From Chloracidobacterium sp. (lineage in GTDB: Bacteria > Acidobacteriota > Blastocatellia > Pyrinomonadales > Pyrinomonadaceae), in assembly GCA_016716365.1 (NCBI GenBank), contig JADJWM010000018.1, positions 1,032,690 through 1,096,689 on the forward strand: a stretch of 64,000 nt of DNA, read 5' to 3'. Below are positions 33,573 through 43,832 of the stretch, one piece after another. The stretch's first letter is position 1. Each line of letters starts with the position of its first letter. The position numbers were made by a program, and so were the translations under genes. The notes below the pieces were generated by a model. It did not search any database, was not told the DNA's origin, and saw nothing but the letters and a program-made list of their open reading frames with translations.

Positions 33573-33725
33573 CCCCGGTCGCTACCGCTCCCGGTTCTGA
33601 CAAGAGGTAGCTAACTCTGGCTATGCGGACGGAACCCCGGTCGCTACCGCTCCCGGTTCTGACAAGAGGTCGCTAACTCTGGCTGTGCTGACAGAACCCC
33701 GGTCGCGACCGCTCCCGGTTCTGAC
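33573..33725 (+). repeat. 62-bp tandem repeat, two full copies and a partial third
   Basis: Units start at 33573, 33635 and 33697. Each opens with the 28-bp element found singly at 29653-29680 (CCCGGTCGCTACCGCTCCCG and on) and continues with a variable part containing GCTAACTCTGGCT. The third copy has only the 28-bp element. It lies just past the end of ahcY, between convergent genes, and does not code for a plausible protein. Confidence 0.8.
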
Positions 33726-33741
33726 TGCTAGTCCCTCGTCA

Positions 33742-35014
<1,273 letters not shown>

Positions 35015-35022
<8 letters not shown>

Positions 35023-36184
35023 TTGTCGCAGCTCCTTTGTGTTGCTCGGCGGCGGTCCTGAGCGCCTCGGCCTTGTCGGTGCGTTCCCAGGTGAATTCGT
35101 CGTTCGTCCGGCCAAAATGCCCGAAACGGGCGGTGGCCTTGTAGATCGGCCTTCGGAGGTCCAACGTCTCGATGATCGCCTTCGGTGTTAAAGTGAAATT
35201 TTCGCGGACCAGATCGGAGATCCGCTCGTCGTCGATGTTTCCGGTGCCGTCGGTATCGATCAGGACCGAGACCGGCTCGGCCACGCCGATCGCGTATGCC
35301 AATTGGACGGTACACTTCTCAGCAAGCCCTGCAGCGACAACGTTTTTCGCAATATAACGAGCCATGTAGGCCGCCGAACGGTCAACCTTCGTCGGGTCCT
35401 TGCCGGAGAACGCTCCTCCGCCGTGCGGGGCGTAACCCCCATAAGTATCAACAATAATCTTGCGGCCGGTGACTCCGGCGTCGCCCATCGGCCCGCCGAT
35501 CACGAATTTACCCGTCGGGTTAATGTGATACTTCGTGTTCTCGTCGATCATCTCAGCCGGGATAACCGGCTTGATGACGTGCTCCATAATGTCATCGCGA
35601 ATGTCTTTGATATCGAGGTCGGCCGTTTGTGTCGAGATCACGACCGCTTCAACCCGGAACGGCCTGCCGTCGCGATACTCGATCGACACCTGCGATTTGC
35701 CGTCCGGACGCAGATAGGGAACCGTGCCGTCACGCCGCACCTGCGACAAACGACGCGTCAGGTTGTGCGCCATTTGGATCGGCATCGGCATCAGCTCAGG
35801 CGTCTCGTTACAAGCGAACCCGAACATCAAGCCCTGATCGCCGGCGCCGCCGGTATCCACGCCCTGTGCAATGTCAGGCGACTGAGTCCCGATCGCATCG
35901 ATGACCGAACAGGTGTTGGAATCGTAGCCGAACTCAGCGTCGTTATAACCGATCTCATGAATGGTGTCGCGAATGATCGTCTTATAATTGACGGTCGCGG
36001 TAGTCGTGATCTCGCCTGCAACGACTGCTAATCCCGTCGTTACAAGGGTCTCACAAGCCACGCGGGCCAAAGGGTCCTGCTCGAGGATCGCGTCCAGGAT
36101 GGCGTCCGAGATGTTGTCAGCTATTTTATCCGGGTGACCCTCGGTGACAGACTCGGAGGTAAATAGATAGTTTCCGTTACTCAA
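35015..36184 (-). CDS. metK: S-adenosylmethionine synthetase
   Basis: 389 residues. It makes SAM from methionine and ATP in the cytosol. Signature segments are TSESVTEGHPDKIADNISDAILD near the start, GAGDQGLMFGFACNET in the middle and the GGGAFSGKDPTKVDRSAAY loop. The start codon is TTG at 36184; a GAGGAG lies further upstream than usual. It is the first gene of metK-ahcY, driven by the promoter at 36242-36270. The leader is only about 50 bases and holds no SAM riboswitch. Confidence 0.97.
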
Positions 36185-36241
36185 TGGATTTCTGTGACTC
36201 CTCTATATTGATTACAGTTTTGTAAAGATTCCAAACCTCAA

Positions 36242-36270
36242 ATACTAGCGTTTTACGCCGAATCTGTCAA
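36242..36270 (-). promoter_or_regulatory. sigma70 promoter of metK-ahcY
   Basis: Read on the minus strand, TTGACA (36265-36270) and TAGTAT (36242-36247) are separated by exactly 17 bases. Transcription would begin near 36235, about 50 bases before the metK start. Confidence 0.85.
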
Positions 36271-36310
36271 AGTAGAGCGGCCTACTCCTCGTTGATACTC
36301 CGAACCGTTT

Positions 36311-36328
36311 GGGCCCGCCGTCGGGCCC
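36311..36328. repeat. short perfect hairpin upstream of the metK promoter
   Basis: GGGCCCG-CCGT-CGGGCCC. No T-run follows on either strand, so it is not a simple terminator. Function not known. Confidence 0.45.
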
Positions 36329-36337
36329 GCATTCAAC

Positions 36338-36495
36338 CCGTCTCATGATCGTCTCGCATGTGAGACGGCTTAAGACCTTTATTCCATTAAATTAGCCGCA
36401 AAATTCGTCTCACTTCCGCAGCGAGCCCTCCCGAATAAACAATCTCGGCGTAAATATTGAAAATGCACCATTTAAGCCCCACCGCTATGAGACGG
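36338..36495. repeat. MITE-like element B with CCGTCTCAT / ATGAGACGG ends
   Basis: A 158-bp non-coding element with perfect 9-bp terminal inverted repeats (36338-36346 and 36487-36495). It contains the internal palindrome CGTCTCGCATGTGAGACG, the same GGCTTAAG following it as in element A, and a further CGTCTCAC at 36406-36413. It has no coding capacity. Confidence 0.65.
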
Positions 36496-36821
36496 TTCTG
36501 TTTCGTAAGGCCGTGACCGCCGACTCAGCAGTTCAAAGCTCAAAGACCAGCTGGAGGACAGTTCCTGGACCATGCACATGCTGCCACGATCTCCGCGGTG
36601 TCTAAACACTGGTTATTGAGATATGGACGAGGTGGAAGATACGCACGATAGGAATGAAATGGAAGGTTTGCACGGAATGTAGGGTGAACCCAAGAAGGGC
36701 AGGTTAAGAACCCTCGATCGAGCATGGACGCTACATATATCAGCTGCGTCTGATAATAAGGATTATGTAATGCACACGCGGCAACGATTGTCGGGTCGGT
36801 TTTTTCGACCGAAGCGTTGAT
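36496..36821. other. intergenic stretch between element B and parB
   Basis: About 325 bases without a convincing gene. A stem with arms GGTCGG and CGACC around a T-run lies near 36796-36814, downstream of parB, and may contribute to termination of that minus-strand operon. Nothing else is seen. Confidence 0.4.
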
Positions 36822-37634
36822 CTACTGCTTTTTCACCGCTTCAAATGCCGATCTAAGAGCCTGCAAAACGTCGCCTTGTGAGAACTTCCGATCGGCGAAA
36901 TTCACGACGACCGTAAAATCCCCGTCCGGCGACCGGAATTCAAAGCCTGTTTCGACGTCGTGCTTCGATGCGGGGGCCGATCGACGCTCAATGTCGTCTT
37001 TCTTTGAACCATTTGATTCGGTGGCTTTCCGGGGCGTTTTCCCGCCATTACCGAGGCGATCCAAATGTTCATGCATTGCAGCCTCGTCGAATTGGCGAGA
37101 GATATCGACCAGGATCGCCTTTGACGAGATGTTGGCCGCCCGGCATTTCGCGCGTATCCCGTCCGGCAGGCCCGCGACCGCGAGCAGCTCGGTGACCGTG
37201 GTTCGGCTCTTGCTGATCTTTTGAGCGATCTGTTCGTGGGTGTATCCGAATCTTTCGGCGAGTGCAGCAAGCCCGTCCGCCTCTTCCCATATCGTCAGGT
37301 CCTTTCGCTGCAGATTCTCGATCAAAGCGACCTCGGCGACAGCGTTCTCATCAAGGTCCAGTTCGACACATGGAACTTCGGTCAGGCCGGCCAATTTCGA
37401 GGACCGCCAGCGGCGTTCCCCGGCAATGATCATGAAGGTCCCGTCGGAATTCGGTTTTACGAGCAGCGGTTCAAGGACTCCTTTTTCACGGATCGAATTG
37501 GTCAATTCGGTCAGGTCTCCAAACTCGACCCGCGGCTGTTCAGGATTGGGATGTATCAGATCGATCGGAATTGTGCGGCCGATGCTTCTAGACCGAGCAG
37601 CTATACGCTCGACGTAATGAGAATCGTGTCTCAT
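36822..37634 (-). CDS. parB: ParB, chromosome partitioning protein
   Basis: 270 residues from the ATG at 37634, preceded by TGGAG. The N-terminal CTP-binding domain has IPIDLIHPNPEQPRVEF and the GERRWRSSKLAGL motif; ENLQRKDLTIWEEADGLAAL leads into the helix-turn-helix HEQIAQKISKSRTTVTELLAVAGLP that binds parS. The C-terminal part is a short variant without the long linker of many ParB proteins and ends in a domain (VETGFEFRSPDGDFTVVVNF) unlike the usual dimerisation zipper. It follows parA by 25 bases. No parS consensus was spotted in the window. Confidence 0.93.
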   Translation of the reverse strand: MRHDSHYVERIAARSRSIGRTIPIDLIHPNPEQPRVEFGDLTELTNSIREKGVLEPLLVKPNSDGTFMIIAGERRWRSSKLAGLTEVPCVELDLDENAVAEVALIENLQRKDLTIWEEADGLAALAERFGYTHEQIAQKISKSRTTVTELLAVAGLPDGIRAKCRAANISSKAILVDISRQFDEAAMHEHLDRLGNGGKTPRKATESNGSKKDDIERRSAPASKHDVETGFEFRSPDGDFTVVVNFADRKFSQGDVLQALRSAFEAVKKQ

Positions 37635-37659
37635 TTTTACTCCAGTCGGCAGTCCGGAT

Positions 37660-38415
37660 TTAGCCACGGCGAAGAACCTCCTTTGATAAACTCTGATACT
37701 CGACGGCTCCCGACGAACGCGGAGCATAGTTAAAGATCGGGGTCTTGTGAGCCGGCGCTTCTTCCAGCCTTACACTCCGCGTTATGACCGTTTTGAACGC
37801 CTTTCGACCAAAAACGCTTCTAATGTGGGCCTCTACATCTTTCGAGATGGTGGTCCGCCGGTCGAATAATGTGACGACCACACCCATCAGGTTAAGGCCC
37901 GGATTCGGCCTCGACCTGATCTTTTCAATTGTCTCCAGTAAGTCGTCAGTCCCCTCGAGGGCGAAATATGAAGACTGGATCGGGATGATCACGTGGTCGG
38001 CGGCGACAAGTGCATTGACCGTAAGGATCCCAAGCGTGGGAGGGGTGTCGATCAGAATAACGTCATATTCACCCTTGAGGCTCTCCAAGCGGTCCCGAAG
38101 CTTGAACGCTGCGTCAAAGTCACCGATAAGCTTGGCCTCGAGCTTTGCCAGATTGATCCTGGCCGGGACGATGTTCAGCCTCGGTGTCGTGGTTTCGTAA
38201 ACAAGTTCGGAGACCGGCCGGGACGGTTCGGCGAATAATTCGTACGAACCGCCGTTAACGGAACCCGGGTCCAGAAACGAAAGGGTCGAATTACTCTGCG
38301 GATCAAGGTCGAGAAGAAGCACGCGCTTCTTGTTCGAGGCGATACCTGCGGCTAGATTGATAGCGGTCGTCGTTTTTCCGACGCCTCCCTTCTGGTTCGC
38401 TATTACTATTATCAT
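37660..38415 (-). CDS. parA: ParA, chromosome partitioning ATPase
   Basis: 251 residues from the ATG at 38415. Deviant Walker A KGGVGKTTTAINLA at about 9-22, with the signature first lysine, Walker A' LLLDLDPQSNST and Walker B DVILIDTPPTLG. With ParB it moves the chromosomal origin region during segregation, in the nucleoid. The open frame continues upstream into the BFN gene region without meaning. The nearby parB-parA order, distant from any plasmid genes, agrees with a chromosomal Soj/Spo0J pair. Confidence 0.95.
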   Translation of the reverse strand: MIIVIANQKGGVGKTTTAINLAAGIASNKKRVLLLDLDPQSNSTLSFLDPGSVNGGSYELFAEPSRPVSELVYETTTPRLNIVPARINLAKLEAKLIGDFDAAFKLRDRLESLKGEYDVILIDTPPTLGILTVNALVAADHVIIPIQSSYFALEGTDDLLETIEKIRSRPNPGLNLMGVVVTLFDRRTTISKDVEAHIRSVFGRKAFKTVITRSVRLEEAPAHKTPIFNYAPRSSGAVEYQSLSKEVLRRG

Positions 38416-38449
38416 TTGCAGTTTCCTGGCCGGGATCGGCCAGCGATCT

Positions 38450-38920
38450 TCAGCCAATAAGGTCCGGCCAATCCTCGGCCGAAGGAAGCTCTTCGTCGTC
38501 TCCTTTCGGCTTGTCCGCCGCCGATGCCGCGGAAAGGTCGAGGACCTTTTGATTAACGTATATCGGGCAATCAAGCCTCAGTGCCAGGGCGATCGCATCC
38601 GACGGGCGGGCGTCCATCGAAACCCTCTCATCGTTCGAGTCCAGAAGTTCGATCTGTGCGTAGAAGGTATTCTCCAAGAGGTCCGTGACGATCACCCGAG
38701 AGGCCCTCAGCCCGCATTCAACTATCAAATTTCGCAGCAGGTCGTGGGTCATCGGCCGCTGCGGCACGATCTTTTCGATCTCAAGGGCGATGGCGTTTGC
38801 CTCAAAGGCGCCCACCCAGATCGGCAGAACGGTCTCGGAATCGATCCCCTTCAGCACGACGATCGGTGAATTTGTATTCGGGTCCATTATCAGGGCCCCG
38901 ATCTTGACCTCGACTAGCAT
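38450..38920 (-). CDS. bifunctional nuclease (BFN) domain protein
   Basis: 156 residues. The BFN/DUF151 domain covers about 1-130, with VVLKGIDSETVLPIWVGAFEANAIALEIE and the MDARPSDAIALALRLDCPIYV segment that is highly conserved in the family. Plant BBD and mycobacterial relatives have been given nuclease or regulator roles. The Asp/Glu-rich tail is poorly ordered. It lies between miaB and parA on the same strand with short gaps, so the three may be co-transcribed. Confidence 0.88.
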   Translation of the reverse strand: MLVEVKIGALIMDPNTNSPIVVLKGIDSETVLPIWVGAFEANAIALEIEKIVPQRPMTHDLLRNLIVECGLRASRVIVTDLLENTFYAQIELLDSNDERVSMDARPSDAIALALRLDCPIYVNQKVLDLSAASAADKPKGDDEELPSAEDWPDLIG

Positions 38921-38929
38921 ATTAAATTC

Positions 38930-40276
38930 TCAGGACAAGGGCAGGCCGGGTGACATATGCTGTCCGAACAGCGAATTTGATTTAACTTCCGTCACTCGCA
39001 CATCGACGATCTGTCCTATCAGGTTCGCAGGCCCTTCAAAGTTGACCACCTTATGGCAAGTCGAATGGCCCGAGACCTGGTGGTCGAACCGTGCTGCCGG
39101 CTTTTCGACAAGCACTTTTAAGACTTGGCCAACGTAACGGCGCAGCCGGGCTTTTTGGATACCACGTTGATGCTCCTGAAGTTCCAGAAATCGCCGGGTC
39201 TTCGTTTCCGGCGTCACATCGTCGTCCATTTCGTACGCCGGCGTACCGGGCCTCGCCGAGTACTTGAAAATGTAAGCCGCGTCGTATTTCACCGTGTTGA
39301 CCAGATCGACAGTGCCTTGGAAATCGTCTTCGGTCTCGCCTGGAAATCCGACGATGATGTCCGTAGTCACCGCAATATCCCGCTCTGAAGTGGCGATCCG
39401 GTCGATCTTTTTGAGATATTTATCGACAGAATGGCCTCGTTTCATCATCCTGAGGATGCGGTCGCTTCCGGATTGGACCGGCAAATGTACCCAGTTGCAG
39501 AGATTCTCGTTTTCCTCGATCGCGTCAACAATGTCGGCATGGAAATCTCTCGGGAACGAGGTATTAAATTTGATCCGTTCGATCCCGGTCGCGGCGACCG
39601 CCCTGAGAAGCCTTGAGAAAGGTGTTTTGCCCGAGAACGCTTCGAGTCCGCTGTCACTTTCGGGCCGGTAACTGTTCACATTCTGTCCGATCAGATGGAC
39701 TTCCCTGACGCCTGACCTCTTCAATTCGAGGACGTTACGAATGATCGCAGAAGCCGAGAGGCTGATCTCGCGGCCTCGCGAGAACGGGACGATACAGTAT
39801 GTACAGAATTTGTTGCAGCCCTCGATTATCGGGACAAAAGCAACATGGGGCGAGTGGCGCTGCTCATCCGTGACCGACCAATCATAATCCCGTTCGCGTT
39901 CCCCAAGGTCCGTGACCTCATCTTCGCCGTCAAGGACGCGGCCGATCACCTCGGAGATGCGGCCTACGGCACGCGTGCCGACGATCGCGTCGATCCCCTC
40001 GATCTTTCTGAACAGTGTCTCGCCTTCAAGCTGGGCCACGCAGCCAAGGACGCCGACGATCGGCTTGTGGATTCTGCCTTTTCGGATCTCTCCGACTCGC
40101 GTGTACAGCTTCTGTTCGGCCTTTTCGCGAACGGAACAGGTATTTATAAGTACGATATCGGCCTGGTCTTCCCTTCCGGTCATCTCGAAACCCCGACTGG
40201 AGAGGGCCGTGGCCACCCGTTCGGAATCAGAAACATTCATTTGACAGCCAAATGTTTCGAGATAGACTTTCTTCAT
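38930..40276 (-). CDS. miaB: MiaB, tRNA-2-methylthio-N6-isopentenyladenosine synthase
   Basis: 448 residues from the ATG at 40276. A radical-SAM methylthiotransferase: the N-terminal UPF0004 domain has cysteines in ETFGCQMNVSD, NTCSVRE and LGCVAQ, the radical-SAM site is CNKFCTYCIVPFSRG, and a C-terminal TRAM domain ends the chain. It modifies A37 of tRNAs that read UNN codons. The start lies only 16 bases from the divergent dnaE start, so its promoter must overlap the dnaE coding region. Confidence 0.96.
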   Translation of the reverse strand: MKKVYLETFGCQMNVSDSERVATALSSRGFEMTGREDQADIVLINTCSVREKAEQKLYTRVGEIRKGRIHKPIVGVLGCVAQLEGETLFRKIEGIDAIVGTRAVGRISEVIGRVLDGEDEVTDLGERERDYDWSVTDEQRHSPHVAFVPIIEGCNKFCTYCIVPFSRGREISLSASAIIRNVLELKRSGVREVHLIGQNVNSYRPESDSGLEAFSGKTPFSRLLRAVAATGIERIKFNTSFPRDFHADIVDAIEENENLCNWVHLPVQSGSDRILRMMKRGHSVDKYLKKIDRIATSERDIAVTTDIIVGFPGETEDDFQGTVDLVNTVKYDAAYIFKYSARPGTPAYEMDDDVTPETKTRRFLELQEHQRGIQKARLRRYVGQVLKVLVEKPAARFDHQVSGHSTCHKVVNFEGPANLIGQIVDVRVTEVKSNSLFGQHMSPGLPLS

Positions 40277-40292
40277 AAACCAACTACCGGAT

Positions 40293-43200
40293 ATGGGCCC
40301 AATTTCATTCAAGCCACGCGATTTTGTTCATCTTCACCTGCACTCGGATTATAGCCTTTTGCAGAGCACAATCCAACTTAAACCTCTGGCGGCGAAGCTG
40401 AAAGAACTTGAGATGTCCGCGTGCGCTTTGACCGATTATGGAAACATGTTCGGTGCGGTTTCTTTCTACAGCGCGATGGCAGAAGCCGGCATAAGGCCGA
40501 TCATCGGTTACGAGGCATTCGTCGCATCGTCGAGGCTCGCGAACGGCACAGAAGCAAACGCAACAAGGGCCGGAGAGAGGCCTTTTTACAATCTTGTTCT
40601 TCTGGCACGTGACCTGACCGGATATCACAATCTGGTCCGGCTCGCTTCGATCGCTTATTCGGCCGGATCCCAGTCCAAGCCGCGGATCGACCTTGACCTG
40701 CTTTCGGAGTTCAGCGCAGGCCTTATCGCCATTTGCGGCGGCCGCGACAGCGCACTCGGGCATCATCTCGGTTCGGGAAATGAAGAAAGGGCTATCGAAT
40801 ATGCCGGTTCTCTGAAAGAGATCTTTGGCCCCGAAAGCCTCTACTTCGAGTTGGTCGATCACGGTCTCGAGGAGCATCACAGGTTGAATGCCCGCTTGAT
40901 CGAACTGGCCGCCCGGCTCGGGACCCCATTGGTTGCCTCAAACGATGCGAAGTATCTGGACGCATCTGATGCACGCGCTCACGAGGTTATGATGTGCATC
41001 GGCGAGGGTCGAACAGTTATCGAGGGCGGCCGGCCCCGGACCGGGACGACCGATCAATATCTCCGGTCGGCAGAGGAGATGTGGGCTCTGTTCGGCAGCG
41101 AGATCCCTGAAGCCCTCACAAATACTCTCGAAATAGCCCAAAGCTGCGACGTACGGCTGCCCATCGACGACAAGATCCTGATCCTGCCGAATTTTCCGAT
41201 CCCCGAAGATTCGGGTTGCGGCACGCTGGCCGAATATTTTGAAAAGTGTGTGGCCACGGGGTTTGAAGAGCGCCGGACTTCGGTTCTCGAACCGCTTCGG
41301 TCCGCCGATCGGCTTAAATATCCGATCGAGGAATACAAGAAACGGTTGGACCGCGAGGTCGAGGTCATCGAATCGATGGGATACGAGGGATACTTCCTGG
41401 TCGTTTGGGATTTCATCCGATACGCGACAGAAAGAGGGATCCCGGTCGGACCGGGGCGGGGTTCGGCGGCGGGCTCACTTGTTGCCTACGTCCTCGGGAT
41501 CACGGGTATCGACCCGCTTCAGTATGACCTTCTATTCGAAAGGTTCCTCAATCCGGAGCGCGTCTCAATGCCCGATATCGATATCGATTTCTGCATCCGG
41601 GGCCGCTCAGAAGTGATCGAGCACGTGACAGCGTTGTACGGACGTGAATCGGTCTGTCAAATAATCACCTTCGGGACGATGGCCTCGAAGGCGGCGATCA
41701 AAGACGTTGGGCGGGCCTTGAACAAGACCTATGGCGAAGTGGAACGCATCGCCAAGCTGATCCCGCCCCCGGTGCGCGGACGAAACGTAAGCATCAGCAA
41801 AGCGATCGAACAGGTTGAAGAACTCAGATCACTGATCGAGAAAGATGCATCGGTACGGGACTTGATCGATCTTGCGATGCGGCTTGAGGGCTGCTCGCGC
41901 CATACATCTGTTCACGCGGCCGGTGTTGTGATCTCACCTAAACCGCTGCACGAGCTCGTTCCGGTCGCAGTCTCTGCCAAGAACGAACTGACAAGCCAGT
42001 ATTCGATGAATGACCTTGAAAAGGTCGGAATGCTGAAGATGGACTTCCTGGCGCTGACCACGCTCACCATAATCAGCGACTGTATCTCAAGCATTCGCGA
42101 CCGCCTGGGTGTAGAGATCGACTGGAATGAGATCCCGTTAAACGATGAAAAGACGATGTCGCTTTTCGCCGAGGGAAGGACCGATGCCGTCTTTCAGTTC
42201 GAATCTTCGGGCATGCAGGAGATCTGCCGTCGGCTGCGGCCAAAAGAACTTGAAGACCTTTCTGCCCTGAATGCCCTTTATCGTCCGGGCCCGATCGACG
42301 GCGGGATGATCGAGGATTTCATCCAGCGTCATCGCGGCGACAAACAGGTCCGATACCTTGTCCCCGAGATGAAGGACATCCTGTGCAACACGTTTGGCGT
42401 TTTGGTCTATCAGGAACAGATCATGCAGCTCGCTCAGAAGCTTGCCGGGTACAGCCTCGGCGAGGCCGACATGATGAGACGGGCGATGGGCAAGAAGAAA
42501 CGCGAGGCGATGGCCAAGGAGGAGAAGAAATTCGTCGAAGGGGCTGTTAGTAACGGCATCGATAAAGCAAAGGCACAAGAGATCTTTAAGCTGATGGCCC
42601 AGTTCGCCGACTACGGATTCAATCGAAGTCACAGCATAGCCTATGCATATCTCGCGTTCCAGACCGGGTACCTTAAGGCCCATTATCCCGCGTTCTTTTT
42701 TTCGGCGGTCCTTTCGCACGAATCCGATGACAGCGCAAAGATCTATAAGTATTCAAAAGAGCTACGCTCGCTCGGACTGGAACTTCTTCCGCCCGACATA
42801 AACGAGAGCGGCGAAGGGTTCACTCCTTCGGAAGGTGCGGTTAGGTTCGGCCTCACCGCGATCAAGGGCATCGGTCTTTCGACAGTGAGTTCGATCATCG
42901 CGGCTAGGGAGAGCGGACCGTTCGCTTCCCTTCTGGATTTCGTAACACGCGTCGAGCCTGCCCTGCTGAACAAGCGGGTTATGGAAAGCCTGATCACCTC
43001 AGGTTCCTTCGATTCGCTAAAACCGGAGGGGATGCCGTCTTCTGAATGGCGGTCCCGGTTATTTGCGTCGATCGATGAATCGCTTGCGGTCGCCCAAAGG
43101 AAGTGGAACGACCTTAACAGCGGGCAAACGGATCTCTTCAGTTCAGCGGCAGCGGGCGACGAACATTTGACCTATCAACTCCCGGATGCGGCTCCATGGT

Positions 43201-43832
43201 CGGTGGCCCAAATGTCGCGGTTCGAGAAGTCGTCGCTCGGATTCTTTCTCACGGCGCATCCGCTGGACGAATACAGGGACACGCTTGGCCGGCTTGGGAT
43301 CCGGCCGATCGCCGACCAGATGCCGTTCTCCTCCGGCGATCTCGTAACACTGGCTGGGATCGTTTCAGGCAGCCAGACGAAGTACAGCAAGAAAGGTAAT
43401 CGCTTCGGTATGTTCAGTATTGAGGACCGGTCAGCCGGGGCAAAGTGCTTGATGTGGTCGGAGGCGTACTCCAAGTTTGCATCACTGGTTGTGGACGATG
43501 CCGTGGTCATTGTCGAAGGGCGGGTCGAAACGGCAGACGCATCAGAATTGACCGTGATCGTCAGCGGCGTCAGATCGCTTGTTGACGCGGAGGCCGGGAA
43601 TGCGAGACGATTGGTCATCGGATTGCCGGATGAACGGGTGAGCGACGAGTTTCTCTTCGACCTTTTCTCATCCCTGAGCGAAACTCCCGGTTCGTGTGAG
43701 GTTTCATTCGAGGTCCCGGTGGGAGGCAAGGTCGCGGTCGAGCTAGAGACCCGGGCTTTGCGGGTGAAGGGTTCAGCAAATCTTCAATCAGCCCTGACCG
43801 GAAGGGGGTGCACAGTTTCATGGCGTCTGTAA
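40293..43832 (+). CDS. dnaE: DNA polymerase III alpha subunit (DnaE)
   Basis: 1179 residues, the usual size. The N-terminal PHP domain begins FVHLHLHSDYSLLQST with metal-ligand histidines in place. The polymerase active site contains PDIDIDFCIRGR near residue 427, and GPGRGSAAGSLVAYVLGIT precedes it. A helix-hairpin-helix region and an OB domain (LAGIVSGSQTKYSKKGNRFGMF) follow. It is the main replicative polymerase. The start ATG is 16 bases from the divergent miaB ATG. It overlaps accA at its 3' end. Confidence 0.97.
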   Translation: MGPISFKPRDFVHLHLHSDYSLLQSTIQLKPLAAKLKELEMSACALTDYGNMFGAVSFYSAMAEAGIRPIIGYEAFVASSRLANGTEANATRAGERPFYNLVLLARDLTGYHNLVRLASIAYSAGSQSKPRIDLDLLSEFSAGLIAICGGRDSALGHHLGSGNEERAIEYAGSLKEIFGPESLYFELVDHGLEEHHRLNARLIELAARLGTPLVASNDAKYLDASDARAHEVMMCIGEGRTVIEGGRPRTGTTDQYLRSAEEMWALFGSEIPEALTNTLEIAQSCDVRLPIDDKILILPNFPIPEDSGCGTLAEYFEKCVATGFEERRTSVLEPLRSADRLKYPIEEYKKRLDREVEVIESMGYEGYFLVVWDFIRYATERGIPVGPGRGSAAGSLVAYVLGITGIDPLQYDLLFERFLNPERVSMPDIDIDFCIRGRSEVIEHVTALYGRESVCQIITFGTMASKAAIKDVGRALNKTYGEVERIAKLIPPPVRGRNVSISKAIEQVEELRSLIEKDASVRDLIDLAMRLEGCSRHTSVHAAGVVISPKPLHELVPVAVSAKNELTSQYSMNDLEKVGMLKMDFLALTTLTIISDCISSIRDRLGVEIDWNEIPLNDEKTMSLFAEGRTDAVFQFESSGMQEICRRLRPKELEDLSALNALYRPGPIDGGMIEDFIQRHRGDKQVRYLVPEMKDILCNTFGVLVYQEQIMQLAQKLAGYSLGEADMMRRAMGKKKREAMAKEEKKFVEGAVSNGIDKAKAQEIFKLMAQFADYGFNRSHSIAYAYLAFQTGYLKAHYPAFFFSAVLSHESDDSAKIYKYSKELRSLGLELLPPDINESGEGFTPSEGAVRFGLTAIKGIGLSTVSSIIAARESGPFASLLDFVTRVEPALLNKRVMESLITSGSFDSLKPEGMPSSEWRSRLFASIDESLAVAQRKWNDLNSGQTDLFSSAAAGDEHLTYQLPDAAPWSVAQMSRFEKSSLGFFLTAHPLDEYRDTLGRLGIRPIADQMPFSSGDLVTLAGIVSGSQTKYSKKGNRFGMFSIEDRSAGAKCLMWSEAYSKFASLVVDDAVVIVEGRVETADASELTVIVSGVRSLVDAEAGNARRLVIGLPDERVSDEFLFDLFSSLSETPGSCEVSFEVPVGGKVAVELETRALRVKGSANLQSALTGRGCTVSWRL

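Noticed and set aside
33573..33725. Coding tandem repeat
   Set aside because: The 62-bp period is not a multiple of three, so a frame cannot be kept through the copies.
36185..36241. SAM riboswitch before metK
   Set aside because: The leader is about 50 bases, too short, and none of the conserved SAM-I, SAM-II or SAM-IV segments is present.
36311..36328. Intrinsic terminator
   Set aside because: The GGGCCCG hairpin has no T-run on either strand.
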